Origin: Leptolyngbya subtilissima AS-A7
GTDB taxonomy: Bacteria; Cyanobacteriota; Cyanobacteriia; Phormidesmidales; Phormidesmidaceae
Direction: 5' to 3'
Assembly (NCBI RefSeq): GCF_039962255.1
Contig: NZ_JAMPKY010000001.1
Coordinates: 124,001-188,000 of the forward strand
Length of the DNA stretch: 64,000 nucleotides
The notes beneath the pieces are model-generated. The model was not told the origin of the DNA. It worked only from the letters and a program-made list of their open reading frames with translations, and searched no databases. Position 1 is the first letter of the stretch, and the number at the start of each line of letters is the position of its first letter. Positions 1 through 8,506 of the stretch are shown piece after piece. The position numbers and the translations under genes were made by a program.

Positions 1-137
1 CACCTGCTGGTGGTGGCGAGTGGTGGCGGTAGAAGATGTCATCGGGCAAGTTACCAGAATAGACCGTTATCTATTCTGGCAGAATTAAACACCCTCGGGA
101 AACTTTGTTCCTTCGCCCTGCGGCTCTCCACTCTAAA

Positions 138-461
138 TCACTCCACACACAGGGGCACGAGGCGGCCCTGGGCGGTCAGCCCTAGCCGCATGGGCTGGTT
201 GGCGAGAATGGGATTGCCAGTTAGGGCACACACCTGTTCACGCTCAGCTACCGCCCCAAAGCTGGCGCAGATGTCCTCGGGCTGTACCTGGGTTACACCT
301 TCGCTAGGACCTTGCTCCACATACTGCCAAAGAATGTCGCGAATCAACGCCTGATATCCCCGGTTACCGGCCAGGGCTTTGAGTTTTTCCTTCAGCGATC
401 GCTCTAGGCGAATGCTGGTAACTTCCATATCAGTGGTCGATACGCGAGTTAGGGTTGGCAT
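138..461 (-). CDS. ribbon-helix-helix-like DNA-binding protein
   Basis: A protein of about 107 residues. Residues 12-45 show the pattern of a ribbon-helix-helix (CopG/Arc-like) domain: a short strand (MEVTSIRLERSL) followed by two helices ending near ILWQYVEQ. The C-terminal half carries two cysteines and a compact beta-like segment (CALTGNPI...RLVPLCVE) that I do not recognise. I chose the ATG at 461 because GGAGG lies 11 bases ahead of it; the ATG at 488 has no ribosome-binding site. Such proteins usually repress promoters or act as antitoxins, and no toxin partner is adjacent. The region just upstream (504-600) is crowded with dyads, so autoregulation is plausible. Domain call by eye; function inferred. 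Confidence 0.7.
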   Translation of the reverse strand: MPTLTRVSTTDMEVTSIRLERSLKEKLKALAGNRGYQALIRDILWQYVEQGPSEGVTQVQPEDICASFGAVAEREQVCALTGNPILANQPMRLGLTAQGRLVPLCVE

Positions 462-503
462 TAGCGGGCACACCTCCAAGGGAAACATAAAAGACTTTTT
501 CTG

Positions 504-600
504 GAACGTGTCACAACTCGACTGTGGTTGTCACTAACGAGTTGTGTCTAACTAACAGTTTAGACAGACTAGACACGTTTGTATTACACGTGTAGTATTA
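504..600. promoter_or_regulatory. dyad-rich operator-like region upstream of the RHH gene
   Basis: Three symmetric elements sit in under 100 bases directly upstream of the RHH gene: an inverted repeat CACAACTCG (512-520) / CGAGTTGTG (538-546), a 7-bp dyad TGTCTAA / TTAGACA between about 545 and 566, and the palindrome TACACGTGTA (585-594). The hexamer ACACGT or its complement also occurs near 507 and 573. This density suggests protein-binding sites, perhaps for the RHH protein itself. No expression evidence. Confidence 0.4.
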
Positions 601-1349
601 ACGTTATTCGAGCGTATCCGTCAAGCCTCCTCGCTGAGCGAAAGGTCTTGAGCTAACGGATGCCCTCATGCCTTCCTAAGCCTTGCTGTTTTACGCTTGA
701 GGAACTCTGCCATGTTACGGATCTTGTCTACTGGCACCGCAATGAATATCGCCGTCACCACGGGCGATGCTGGCCAGATGGGCATGGTGGCGGGGTTCGC
801 TGGCTATTTTAGTGGCCTGATTAGCCGACTGATTCGCTCTATGGGTGGGTTAGCCTTGGGCGATTTTGACAGGAGAGATCTATTTAAAGGGGATGCCTTA
901 AGGGGCGACCGCCTTTGGGGAGATCTGTTCCTGTGGTTCAGGCCATCTCTAGTGCTAATGGGATGCCTCACTCGGGGCGATTCCCCTTTGGGGAAGTCGT
1001 GCCAACGCCTGAGCTGGCCCTATCCCCACTATTTTTCCCAGCATTCTGTGTCTCAGCATTAACCCGACCCCCGATCTGGCTCAGCGCCTAGAGGTAGCTG
1101 TTCCCAGCTAATTCCGTTTCGATCGGGCTTCAAATTTGGGTTTGCAGCAGTATTGCCGCCGTTGGCCTTTCACAAAGCCAAGGGTTCGCATCGGTATTCA
1201 CCCACAGTCTGGCCGCTCAGGGCTGCCTGTGGTGCTCGTGATCCACCATGCGATCGCCTGGTTAGGCCACCGTTTTAGGGCCACTGCCGCCCCGACACAG
1301 CAAACTTAAGCAACGAAACTAGTTCACAAGTATCAAGGCATGAGGGATC
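601..1349. other. long region without a supportable gene
   Basis: About 750 bases. An open frame at 697-1062 has a low-complexity middle resembling a degenerate pentapeptide pattern (repeated GD and RGD-type residues) but no ribosome-binding site or recognisable domain, so I do not call it. A second open stretch at about 1126-1306 has no start codon. The segment could be a decayed gene; nothing more can be supported. Confidence 0.4.
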
Positions 1350-1736
1350 ATGTTGAAGCTAACTTATTCCGATGCAGATTTATTGATTGAGCATTTAGAT
1401 CTCACCGTAGAAGCGATGGTCACCCAGCGCAGCTTAGTAGCTCTGCGGGCCGGACAGCCCCTGGTGGTGCAGCCGGGCTATGGAGCCTTTGCCCTGCCCG
1501 CCGACCTACCGGGAATTGCTGCATTCAAAGCTAGAAGTCAGGGGGCGATCGACATTGCCCCCTGCGATATCGACTGGCTCGAAGTCACCCTGCGGGGCAC
1601 CTGGCTAGCCGACAATGCCGCCAGCGCCGAGGGCATTTTGGTGGTCGAACTTGGCCCCCAACTAGAGTCTCAGCTCGTCGCCCTGTGGCAGCGCAGCCTG
1701 AACTGGGTAGCGGCCCCCTGCTCTCAGGGGCGCTAA
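1350..1736 (+). CDS. conserved cyanobacterial hypothetical (alr0857-type)
   Basis: 128 residues, no signal peptide or membrane segment. The opening (MLKLTYSDADLLIEHL), the central run LPADLPGI and the later VTLRGTWL resemble the small cyanobacterial family annotated as alr0857-type, whose function is unknown to me. It is acidic with several short beta-like segments. It lies 122 bases upstream of thioredoxin on the same strand, but thioredoxin has its own strong ribosome-binding site. The family name comes from memory of its sequence pattern and was not verified. Confidence 0.7.
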   Translation: MLKLTYSDADLLIEHLDLTVEAMVTQRSLVALRAGQPLVVQPGYGAFALPADLPGIAAFKARSQGAIDIAPCDIDWLEVTLRGTWLADNAASAEGILVVELGPQLESQLVALWQRSLNWVAAPCSQGR

Positions 1737-1858
1737 AAGTTGGGCGGTCTTGACCCCATCGCCCAGGCTTTGCAGTACCGTAGAAAATGAGGGCCGGATA
1801 GTTTTTACACTCCATAAAATCCCGACCAGACCAAAGACGCAGAGAAGGAGAGATTGAA

Positions 1859-2209
1859 ATGGCTGACGATGCAACCTACCTCACCCTGACCGCCGACAAC
1901 TTTGAGGCCGAGGTGATGCAGAGCGATGTGCCGGTGCTGGTCGACTTTTGGGCCGCCTGGTGTGGCCCCTGCCGCATCATGAACCCCATTGTGGAAGAGC
2001 TGGCCGAAACCTTTGCCGGTCGGGCTAAGGTCGCCAAGCTCAATGTCGACGAAGAAGACGCCCTGGCCCTCCAGTATCACGTGATGGCCATCCCCACCCT
2101 GATCTTCTTTCAGAATGGGGAGCGGGTTGACACCATCGAAGGTGTCGTCTCCAAGGATGACCTGGTGGCTCGGCTAGAGGCGTTGGTAACCGCCGGTTCG
2201 GCAGTTTAG
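1859..2209 (+). CDS. trxA: thioredoxin
   Basis: 116 residues, the normal size of a single-domain thioredoxin. The redox centre WCGPC is at residues 34-38 (Cys35, Cys38), and the cis-proline lies in MAIPT at residue 79. The conserved VLVDFWA strand precedes the active site. It reduces protein disulfides in the cytosol, in cyanobacteria using electrons from ferredoxin- or NADPH-thioredoxin reductase. AAGGAG lies just ahead of the ATG. It ends six bases from the stop of the convergent gene at 2216, with no visible terminator between them. Identification is secure; m-type or another subtype cannot be assigned by eye. Confidence 0.97.
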   Translation: MADDATYLTLTADNFEAEVMQSDVPVLVDFWAAWCGPCRIMNPIVEELAETFAGRAKVAKLNVDEEDALALQYHVMAIPTLIFFQNGERVDTIEGVVSKDDLVARLEALVTAGSAV

Positions 2210-2215
2210 ACGGCT

Positions 2216-2929
2216 TTAGTTTTGGGTTGCCCCGCGCAGCACGGCCTCGCCATTGATAAACTCTAGGCCGTCGAGGGTGAGGCCGGCTTGGGGCAGGGCG
2301 AGGTTAATGCGCTCGGTGATTTGAGCTGGGTCGAGGCCAGTGAGGCGGGCTACATCGTCTAGCGATAGGTTGACTCGGCCGACTTGAATGCGGGTGTCAT
2401 CGCCTAGCACTAGGCGGCCGTTGTCTACGCGGGGGCTGCCTTCGATGCCGATGTAGAGGGGGCGATCGCCCAGCATGGGCACGCTGCTCAGGGCCGTCTC
2501 TAGAGCTTGCTGAGCCTGGGGCGGCAGCTGTTGGGTGGGTAGGTCGGCAGGGTTGACAACAATGCCGCCGGCGACGCGATCGCCGCGAATCGTGGCGTTT
2601 AAACTATCTGCCTCTGGCAGAAACTGAGCCACCTCGGGCGTCTGGGCTATGCCCTCGGCCAGCAGCTGAGTTAGCTCAGCCTCGGTGAGGGAAATTTCAA
2701 CTCGATTGTCGTCGCCATAGCGTACTCCCTGGCCGCTGGCCAGCTTACTCTCTAGCAGGTTGCCGCTGCCGGTACTGACATCGGCCACGGCTGTATCGGT
2801 ACCGCTGGTGCTGTACCAGGTCGGCAGGGCCGTAGCCCGGTTCCAATAGAAAGCGGTAGCAGCGGCGGCCCCCGCCGAAAGACCGATCAATAGTGATAGC
2901 GCCAGTACAACAGCCTGCTTTGTCCGCAT
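2216..2929 (-). CDS. membrane-anchored hypothetical protein
   Basis: 237 residues. The N-terminus (residues 6-27, AVVLALSLLIGLSAGAAAAT) is a signal anchor or signal peptide. The remainder alternates short acidic and hydrophobic segments (LTEAELTQLLAEGIAQT, VARLTGLDPAQITERINLALP), suggesting a soluble extracytoplasmic domain. I do not recognise a named family, although membrane-anchored proteins of this layout are common in cyanobacteria. The ATG at 2929 is preferred to the TTG at 2938. It is divergent from the lipoprotein gene at 3079, so the two share a short promoter region and may both act at the cell envelope. Function unknown. Confidence 0.75.
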   Translation of the reverse strand: MRTKQAVVLALSLLIGLSAGAAAATAFYWNRATALPTWYSTSGTDTAVADVSTGSGNLLESKLASGQGVRYGDDNRVEISLTEAELTQLLAEGIAQTPEVAQFLPEADSLNATIRGDRVAGGIVVNPADLPTQQLPPQAQQALETALSSVPMLGDRPLYIGIEGSPRVDNGRLVLGDDTRIQVGRVNLSLDDVARLTGLDPAQITERINLALPQAGLTLDGLEFINGEAVLRGATQN

Positions 2930-3078
2930 GTCTGACAACCCTCTCCCGGTCGTTTAACAGATATCATCGAGCCAGTCTAGCTCAGCTCTCCCACGCTAGC
3001 AAAAAGCTGTGTGGCGATTGCTGTAAAGACCCTAAAGTGGCCTATGGTATTGGTTGTAAAGACGTAGAGAATAGCAGC

Positions 3079-4947
3079 ATGGGCACGACACAAGGGTTCA
3101 TCCGCAAGGTCATGGGACTAGGACGGCGGGTTGTGGCCCTCTGTGCGATCGCGCTGCTCACTTTTAGTCTGGCTAGCTGCGCCAAACCCGTGCAGCCCAC
3201 CGAACTGCTGTCAGAGCCTACCCCCCAGTCCAACCGTCTCACCGGGCAAATTGCCGAGGTGTCTCCCCCCGAAACCCTAGAGACCCTCAAGCAAATTATT
3301 GACGCCTACACGCCCCAGGTGCGTATTCTAAGCCCCCGCCCCGGCGAAGTGGTAGACGACACCAGCGTCTCGGTGCGACTCCAGGTGCGTGGTCTGCCTC
3401 TGTTTAAAGACGACGACTATGAACTCGGCCCCCATCTGCACCTGTTCCTAGACAACGAACCCTACAGAGCTGTCTACGACCTGTCAGAACCTGTTACCTT
3501 TGACGGGCTCTCCCCCGGTACCCATACCCTGCGCGTGTTCGCCTCACGCCCCTGGCACGAAAGCTTTAAGAACCAAGGAGCCTTTGACCAGCGCACGTTC
3601 CACATCGTGGCCCCCACGCCTCAAAACGAGCTCAATGCTAAGGCTCCCCTGCTCACCTACAGCCGGCCTCAGGCGACCTACGGGGCCGAGCCAATCATGC
3701 TCGACTTTTATCTCACCAATGCGCCTCTGCACATGAGCGCCCAGGCAGAGGCCGACGATGATCTGCACGACTGGCGCATTCGCTGCACCGTCAACGACCA
3801 AAGCTTTGTGTTTGACCAATGGCAGCCCATTTGGCTCAAGGGCTTTAAGCCGGGACGCAATTGGGTGCAGCTTGAACTGATTGACGAAAGCGGCAACCCT
3901 ATCGACAACCGCTTTAACAATACCGTGCGCATCATCGACTATCAGCCCGGCGGCAGCGACACACTCTCTCGCCTAGTGCGCGGTGAACTGGGTCTGAAGG
4001 ACGTGGCAGGAATTATCGACCCCACCTACGTGCCCCCAGCCCCCCCAGCTCCGGAGCCGACAATTGAGACCCCCGAGTCAGAACCTCAGCCTCCCTCCGC
4101 TGAAATAGAAACGCCAGGGCAAAATGCTCCTGAGCCTGGGACTACTCAACCAGAAATCGCTGCTCCAGAGTCATCCCAATCTGAAGCGCAGGAGCAACCC
4201 GCACCTGAATCAACTGCTCCAGACACCGCCACCCAAGGTCTTCCCCCAGTTGAACCTGAAGATGAGACGCCGCCCACGCCATTGCTTCTGCCAGAGAAAT
4301 CAATAGAGTCAGAGGCGGCTAAGGAAGATCAACTTATGCTAGAAGACGATAGCACTGGGAAGGATGCCGAAGAGGATAGCCTGGAGTTTGAGCGCCCTGT
4401 TGAAGAAGCCCCTGCCTCGATCGCACCTGAGTCAAAAGATGCCATTGAGGATATGGTGCCCCCAGCAGATTTAGAGATTCCTCCCGTGCTGTCGCCCCAG
4501 GTAGAGCCCGAGCCTGTACCCGTGCTCCCAACTCCCCCCGCAATCTCAGAACCTACTCCAGAACCCAGCCCAAAAGGGTTGCTTAATCGTTTTAAGCAGT
4601 GGCGCAACCCAGCCAATTCGCCCTCCGCGCCCGCTAACCCCACCCCAAACACACCAGAAGATACCTTCGATCAGCTTCCCCAGGCCACGCCTGTCCCAGA
4701 TGGGTTGTCTAACCCAGAGGCTGATGCAGCCCCTGAGCTACCTAGCGTAAGACCCGAGGAGGACGAGCCTACCGAGCCTTCTCTAGGTGAGGAACAAGCA
4801 GAGCCCAGCCCGCCCAGCACCGAAAAAGCCCCTGAGGCAGATTCCCCAGAGGCCGAGACCGACGAGCCTACGGAGTTGCCCCGCATTGAGCAGCCTAAGG
4901 TTGCGCCGCGATCGCCCCTAGTCCCAGAGGCGCGTCCGTTTATTTAG
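3079..4947 (+). CDS. Pro/Glu-rich lipoprotein
   Basis: 622 residues from the ATG at 3079, chosen because it places a lipoprotein signal at the N-terminus: basic residues, a hydrophobic run (ALCAIALLTFS) and the lipobox LASC near residue 34. Residues about 60-320 look folded, with Ig-like beta segments (RILSPRPGEVV, VSVRLQV, GLSPGTHTLRVFA), which suggests a domain binding a cell-wall or carbohydrate partner. From about residue 320 to the end the protein is a disordered Pro/Glu/Ser/Thr-rich tail with one basic patch (GLLNRFKQWRN). Such a tail would suit spanning peptidoglycan. It abuts the convergent DUF4870 gene with four bases between stops. Specific function unknown. Confidence 0.8.
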   Translation: MGTTQGFIRKVMGLGRRVVALCAIALLTFSLASCAKPVQPTELLSEPTPQSNRLTGQIAEVSPPETLETLKQIIDAYTPQVRILSPRPGEVVDDTSVSVRLQVRGLPLFKDDDYELGPHLHLFLDNEPYRAVYDLSEPVTFDGLSPGTHTLRVFASRPWHESFKNQGAFDQRTFHIVAPTPQNELNAKAPLLTYSRPQATYGAEPIMLDFYLTNAPLHMSAQAEADDDLHDWRIRCTVNDQSFVFDQWQPIWLKGFKPGRNWVQLELIDESGNPIDNRFNNTVRIIDYQPGGSDTLSRLVRGELGLKDVAGIIDPTYVPPAPPAPEPTIETPESEPQPPSAEIETPGQNAPEPGTTQPEIAAPESSQSEAQEQPAPESTAPDTATQGLPPVEPEDETPPTPLLLPEKSIESEAAKEDQLMLEDDSTGKDAEEDSLEFERPVEEAPASIAPESKDAIEDMVPPADLEIPPVLSPQVEPEPVPVLPTPPAISEPTPEPSPKGLLNRFKQWRNPANSPSAPANPTPNTPEDTFDQLPQATPVPDGLSNPEADAAPELPSVRPEEDEPTEPSLGEEQAEPSPPSTEKAPEADSPEAETDEPTELPRIEQPKVAPRSPLVPEARPFI

Positions 4948-4951
4948 CTTG

Positions 4952-5305
4952 CTAATTTATTAATCGCAGCGTTAAGGGATATCGATAGGCTGTCCCTTCG
5001 TTAGCCTTAACTGCCGCTAAAATGACCAAAACTAACCAGGCGATGCCCAAAACAATCATTAAAGGAATCCCAACTAGCACAAAAATCAATACCCCTGCAA
5101 CCACCATATAGATGGTCATGGAGATATTGAAGTTGAGCGCTTCCTTAGCTTGGTCATTGACGAAGGACATTTCGTCGCGCTTAACCAGCCAAATGACGAG
5201 AGGCCCAATAATATTGCCAAAGGGAAGAACAAAGCCAGACAGAGCGCTGAGGTGAGCAAGCATAGCCCACATGCGCGATTCTGGGTTGGAGTCGAGCTGG
5301 TTCAT
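4952..5305 (-). CDS. DUF4870 domain membrane protein
   Basis: 117 residues matching the DUF4870 (Tic20-like) pattern: an N-terminal helix MWAMLAHLSAL, a first membrane segment, the conserved WLVKRDE...VNDQAKEALNFNIS region at residues 39-59, then two closely spaced membrane segments. The family consists of small integral membrane proteins of unknown function found in many bacteria. The start ATG at 5305 gives the usual family length. It lies downstream of rpmF on the same strand, separated from it by a strong terminator, so it is probably transcribed independently. Confidence 0.9.
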   Translation of the reverse strand: MNQLDSNPESRMWAMLAHLSALSGFVLPFGNIIGPLVIWLVKRDEMSFVNDQAKEALNFNISMTIYMVVAGVLIFVLVGIPLMIVLGIAWLVLVILAAVKANEGTAYRYPLTLRLIN

Positions 5306-5348
5306 GGTGGTGGCAGAATGGAATAATCTGCCGCCAAGCTAACTTAAA

Positions 5349-5404
5349 AAGCAGGATAGACGCTCTATCCTGCTTACAAAATGTAGTATTCAGTTGCTGA
5401 ATAC
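5349..5404 (-). terminator. Rho-independent terminator of rpmF
   Basis: On the minus strand a perfect 11-bp stem (AAGCAGGATAG at 5349-5359 with its complement at 5365-5375, five-base loop) is followed by a run of T. A second small hairpin (GTATTCAG / CTGAATAC, three-base loop, 5386-5404) lies between it and rpmF. Position, 75 bases past the rpmF stop, and the T tract support a terminator for rpmF. Confidence 0.8.
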
Positions 5405-5449
5405 AGACGAGGCAAACCCACAAGGGCCCATGAACATCGCCCTAGCACT

Positions 5450-5626
5450 TTACTCTTCGTCGTCGTCCTCTTCATCGTTGGGATACACAAAGCTAGTAGA
5501 CCGCCCGGTGAGCACAGACTTGCCGAGGGACATGGCTTTCTTAGCCTGAAGCGCTGCGGTGCGCTTCCAGGTGGCGCGACGCTGGTCACGCTTTTGTTTG
5601 GAGGTTTTCTTCTTGGGAACCGCCAT
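5450..5626 (-). CDS. rpmF: 50S ribosomal protein L32
   Basis: 58 residues, starting [20 protein letters not shown], which is the hallmark N-terminus of bacterial L32. As in other cyanobacteria it lacks the zinc-binding cysteines and ends in an acidic tail (NDEEDDDEE). It is a small protein of the large ribosomal subunit. The gene is short and easily missed. A promoter-like pair (TTGCAT, 17 bases, TATGCT) lies 34-62 bases upstream and a terminator lies downstream, so it is probably monocistronic. Identification is secure from the sequence. Confidence 0.96.
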   Translation of the reverse strand: MAVPKKKTSKQKRDQRRATWKRTAALQAKKAMSLGKSVLTGRSTSFVYPNDEEDDDEE

Positions 5627-5659
5627 GACAGCAATACTTTAAGACTTCACAACCTTTCA

Positions 5660-5688
5660 AGCATAGGGCAAGAGGCTATTCTATGCAA
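5660..5688 (-). promoter_or_regulatory. rpmF: sigma70-type promoter of rpmF
   Basis: On the minus strand TTGCAT (5683-5688) and TATGCT (5660-5665) are separated by exactly 17 bases, matching a -35/-10 pair, 34 bases ahead of the rpmF ATG. The segment also forms a weak hairpin (GCATAG / CTATGC). Confidence 0.45.
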
Positions 5689-5747
5689 TTTTATTTTTCT
5701 GTCTAGCCCTGCGGAGCTCAACTACGCCTAGAACGATTGTCCCAGCG

Positions 5748-6203
5748 TTAGAGTTGATCGCCCGCATCCTCATCGCCGACCAAGTACCTAGCCGCTTCAA
5801 AGTAATCCGCCCATTGCGGTACATCGGGCAGGAGCTGCCACTCGCTGCGGCTGACCGGCACCGTAAGAATGGGGACAGAAATGCCCTGGTTGTCGCCAAT
5901 GACGGTAACAATGACGTCGGTCATCAGCACATCGGCGTCGAAGCTGCGCTGAATGGCGGCCCGAGCGATAATTTCGGAGCGCTGCACTAGAGTTTCAAAA
6001 CTTTCGCCCTGTTCGCGCACCAGGTAAAGGTTGACGCGCGACGTGTAGGCTTGGGCTGCGGGTGGGGTAACCAACGACGGCAGGGCCACACTCCCTAAAC
6101 CCACCAACGCAGCTAGGGTGAATCGTGCTCCCAGAGACGCAATGTTGGACGGCCTATTGTGTCTTTTAGCGCGCCCATTTTTTAAAAGAGACATCAATTC
6201 CAT
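5748..6203 (-). CDS. secreted hypothetical protein
   Basis: 151 residues from the ATG at 6203, which has GGAG about nine bases upstream; a TTG at 6239 would add 12 residues. A basic N-terminus is followed by a hydrophobic run (FTLAALVGLGSVALPSLV) and an AQA signal-peptidase site near residue 52, so the mature protein of about 100 residues is exported. The mature part (VNLYLVREQGESFETLVQRSE, VIVTVIGDNQGISVPILTVPV) looks like a compact alpha/beta domain seen in cyanobacterial conserved hypothetical proteins. I do not recognise a named family. Divergent from the orthocaspase-like gene at 6398. Confidence 0.75.
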   Translation of the reverse strand: MELMSLLKNGRAKRHNRPSNIASLGARFTLAALVGLGSVALPSLVTPPAAQAYTSRVNLYLVREQGESFETLVQRSEIIARAAIQRSFDADVLMTDVIVTVIGDNQGISVPILTVPVSRSEWQLLPDVPQWADYFEAARYLVGDEDAGDQL

Positions 6204-6397
6204 GGACTGCTGCTCCACACATCCTCGCGGGATGTCCAAAAAGTGCTTTAACTCTAGCTATAGAGCCGCCAATCGTCAATTAAGAATTGTCGCCGTCTAG
6301 GGTTGCCGGTCTGAGCTTCCGTTTGGCCGAGCAGGCGCTACTATGGCAGGGGAATTTTTATCCCTCAACTCTGCAGTACGAGAGGCATTCAAAAGGC

Positions 6398-8344
6398 ATG
6401 GCAAGCCACTGGCCCGTGATCGTTGGCATCAATCAATATCAATCGCTTCAGCCCCTGATGTACGCCCAGTTTGATGCCCTCGAACTGCGAGACTTTTTGG
6501 TGGCCGAGGTGGGATTGCCGGCCCAGTATTGCTCGCTGCTGACGGATATTTCGGCGGTGGTCTATGAGGGGGCGGCTGCGCCAACCCGCGAGGTGATGCT
6601 GCAACGGTTGGCCCAGAGCTGCGATCGCGCTGGCCCCGAAGATACCGTGTGGTTTTTCTTTAGCGGCTACGGGGTGCTGTGGCAGGGGAAAGATTACCTA
6701 CTGCCCATTGATGCTGACCCCAATCGCATTGAGCAAACCGGCATTTTGGTAGAAACGCTGCTGAATCAATTGGCCCAGGGGAATCAGCGCCAATCCATCG
6801 TCATGCTCGACATGAACCGGCCTCAGAGCGCTCTCAGCCCTGCTCCTGGGGGCAGCAACCTAGGCGATCAAACCCTGTCTCTGGCTAAAAGTCTGGAGAT
6901 TCCTCTGGTGCTCTCCTGCCAGCCCAACCAGTTTTCTCAGGAGACGCTGGCGGTGCGCCACGGGCTATTTACCGAGGCCCTGATTGAAGGCATGCGGTTC
7001 CACGGCTGTTTGACCTTGGCGCAATTGGTGAGTTACCTGCGCGATCGCGTGCCTGAGCTGTGCCAGCACCACTGGCGACCGGTGCAAAATCCTGTGGCAT
7101 TGGTGCCTGCTGGCCAGCAGTACGCCATGCTCGTACCCCCAAGCCTGGTGGGCCAAATGCCCGTTGGCGTCATGCCCCCGCCTGAGATCTTGTCAGAACC
7201 TCAGCCAGAGCCAGAAATTGCCTTGCCGGTAGAGCCGAGTCCAGGCTGGTCGGTTTACCCAGCTCTGGTGCCTATAGATCCGCCCAACAATGAATTTGCT
7301 AAGCCTTGGCCACCGACCCAGCCGCTAGAACCGAAGCTGCTGCCGGGAGTTCTGCCTGAGGCCACGAAGCCGTCCGCTCCGAGTCAACCAACTGCCTCTA
7401 GCCTGGTGCCCTGGCAGCGCTGGGGAATTTTGGTAGCGGGCCTCCTGCTGCTCGGTGTGCTGTGGCGCAACCAAGAGAGCTTTGTGGGGGGAGGTTCTGC
7501 CACCGCGCCATCCGTCGTCCCCCCTACCGATGGGGCTGTTGTGGGGGGAGTTGCCAATCCTGCTGCTGAGACGGTTGGGGAACCCCTATTTCCAGGAACG
7601 GCTGCGAGTGGTGCCGAGGCCCTAGCACGAGCTAGAACGGCCCTTGACCAGCGTCAGTTTGGCGAGGCGCTGAGCTGGCTAACCCAAATTCCTGAGGGCG
7701 AACGTCCTGAAGATTACGAAGCCCTGGTTGACCAAGCTGAAATGGGCTATACCAACGCTGAGCTGTCGGGGGGGGCTGCCCTCAACCAGGCCCGCCGTCT
7801 GATTGAGCCGGTTTCGGCCTCCCTCTTTAACGATGCTATTGAGCAGGCTCGGCAGGTGCCTGTTGGGGATCCGGCCTATGACCAGGCTCAGGCTGATATT
7901 GAGCGCTGGAGTTTGGTAATTTTAGACCTTGCCGAAGGTCGAGCCGCTGCAGGTGATTTAGATGCAGCCATTTCGGCCGCCCGCCTTGTGCCTGAAGACC
8001 AGGGTGAGACCTGGGGACAGGCCCAGGCTCAAATTCAAAAGTGGGAGCAGAGTCGAATCAACCGGCAGCTGCTGCAAGAGGCCCAGAGCTTACTGCAGCC
8101 CGACCAGGCCACCTCGTTTCAGTCGGCGATCGCGATCGCTCAGCAAATTCCCCCCGACTACCCCGAGTCGGCGATCGCCCAGGAGCGTATCGATCAGTGG
8201 AGCCGAGATATTTTGGCGATCGCCCGCGCCCGCGCTGCCTCTGGCCAGCTTCCCAGCGCCATCTCTGCCGCGGGCCTAGTGCCCCCAGGTACTAGCGCCT
8301 ATGAGCAGGCTCAGCAGGAGATTCAGCAGTGGCAGGGGCAGTGA
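6398..8344 (+). CDS. pseudo-orthocaspase with C-terminal helical repeats
   Basis: 648 residues from the ATG at 6398, where the caspase fold begins (MASHWPVIVGINQYQ). The p20-like domain spans about residues 1-240. The usual catalytic His of SGHG is Tyr91 (SGYG), and the Cys of DxC is Asn140 (D138-M-N140), so the classical His/Cys dyad is absent and proteolysis is unlikely. Cyanobacterial orthocaspases with Tyr-containing substituted dyads are known as pseudo-orthocaspases. A Pro-rich linker is followed by one membrane segment near residues 340-360 (WGILVAGLLLLGVLW). After that come several repeats of about 40-60 residues built on AIxxAxxVP...QAQxxIxxW, probably a helical interaction scaffold. 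Role unknown, perhaps regulatory or structural. Confidence 0.88.
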   Translation: MASHWPVIVGINQYQSLQPLMYAQFDALELRDFLVAEVGLPAQYCSLLTDISAVVYEGAAAPTREVMLQRLAQSCDRAGPEDTVWFFFSGYGVLWQGKDYLLPIDADPNRIEQTGILVETLLNQLAQGNQRQSIVMLDMNRPQSALSPAPGGSNLGDQTLSLAKSLEIPLVLSCQPNQFSQETLAVRHGLFTEALIEGMRFHGCLTLAQLVSYLRDRVPELCQHHWRPVQNPVALVPAGQQYAMLVPPSLVGQMPVGVMPPPEILSEPQPEPEIALPVEPSPGWSVYPALVPIDPPNNEFAKPWPPTQPLEPKLLPGVLPEATKPSAPSQPTASSLVPWQRWGILVAGLLLLGVLWRNQESFVGGGSATAPSVVPPTDGAVVGGVANPAAETVGEPLFPGTAASGAEALARARTALDQRQFGEALSWLTQIPEGERPEDYEALVDQAEMGYTNAELSGGAALNQARRLIEPVSASLFNDAIEQARQVPVGDPAYDQAQADIERWSLVILDLAEGRAAAGDLDAAISAARLVPEDQGETWGQAQAQIQKWEQSRINRQLLQEAQSLLQPDQATSFQSAIAIAQQIPPDYPESAIAQERIDQWSRDILAIARARAASGQLPSAISAAGLVPPGTSAYEQAQQEIQQWQGQ

Positions 8345-8490
8345 GGGTAGGGGGTGGATGGGTGGGAGGGTAAATGGGTAGAGGGTAAATGGGTAAGGAG
8401 TTTATGCTTGAGACAATGCACTGCTAATAAATCACATTCAAATCCAGCTCTACTAATCCTCTTACCCCAGACCCATCCACCCCCCTACCC
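8345..8490. repeat. inverted GGGTGGATGGGT-type repeat upstream of the DUF427 gene
   Basis: The left arm (8345-8363, GGGTAGGGGGTGGATGGGT) and the right arm (8471-8490) are reverse complements apart from one extra G, separated by about 107 bases. The left side also carries two direct copies of AGGGTAAATGGGTA. The arms could pair in RNA and end the upstream transcript, but there is no clear T run. The same repeat style appears at 9031-9054, 21849-21975 and 44431-44516. Confidence 0.7.
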
Positions 8491-8506
8491 CTTTACTCCT
8501 TAACCC

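Noticed and set aside
697..1062. Open frame of 121 codons on the + strand
   Set aside because: Low-complexity middle, no ribosome-binding site and no recognisable domain; treated as non-coding.
5374..5634. Longer minus-strand frame over L32
   Set aside because: It reads a different frame from the L32 gene at 5450-5626, which has an unmistakable ribosomal-protein sequence.
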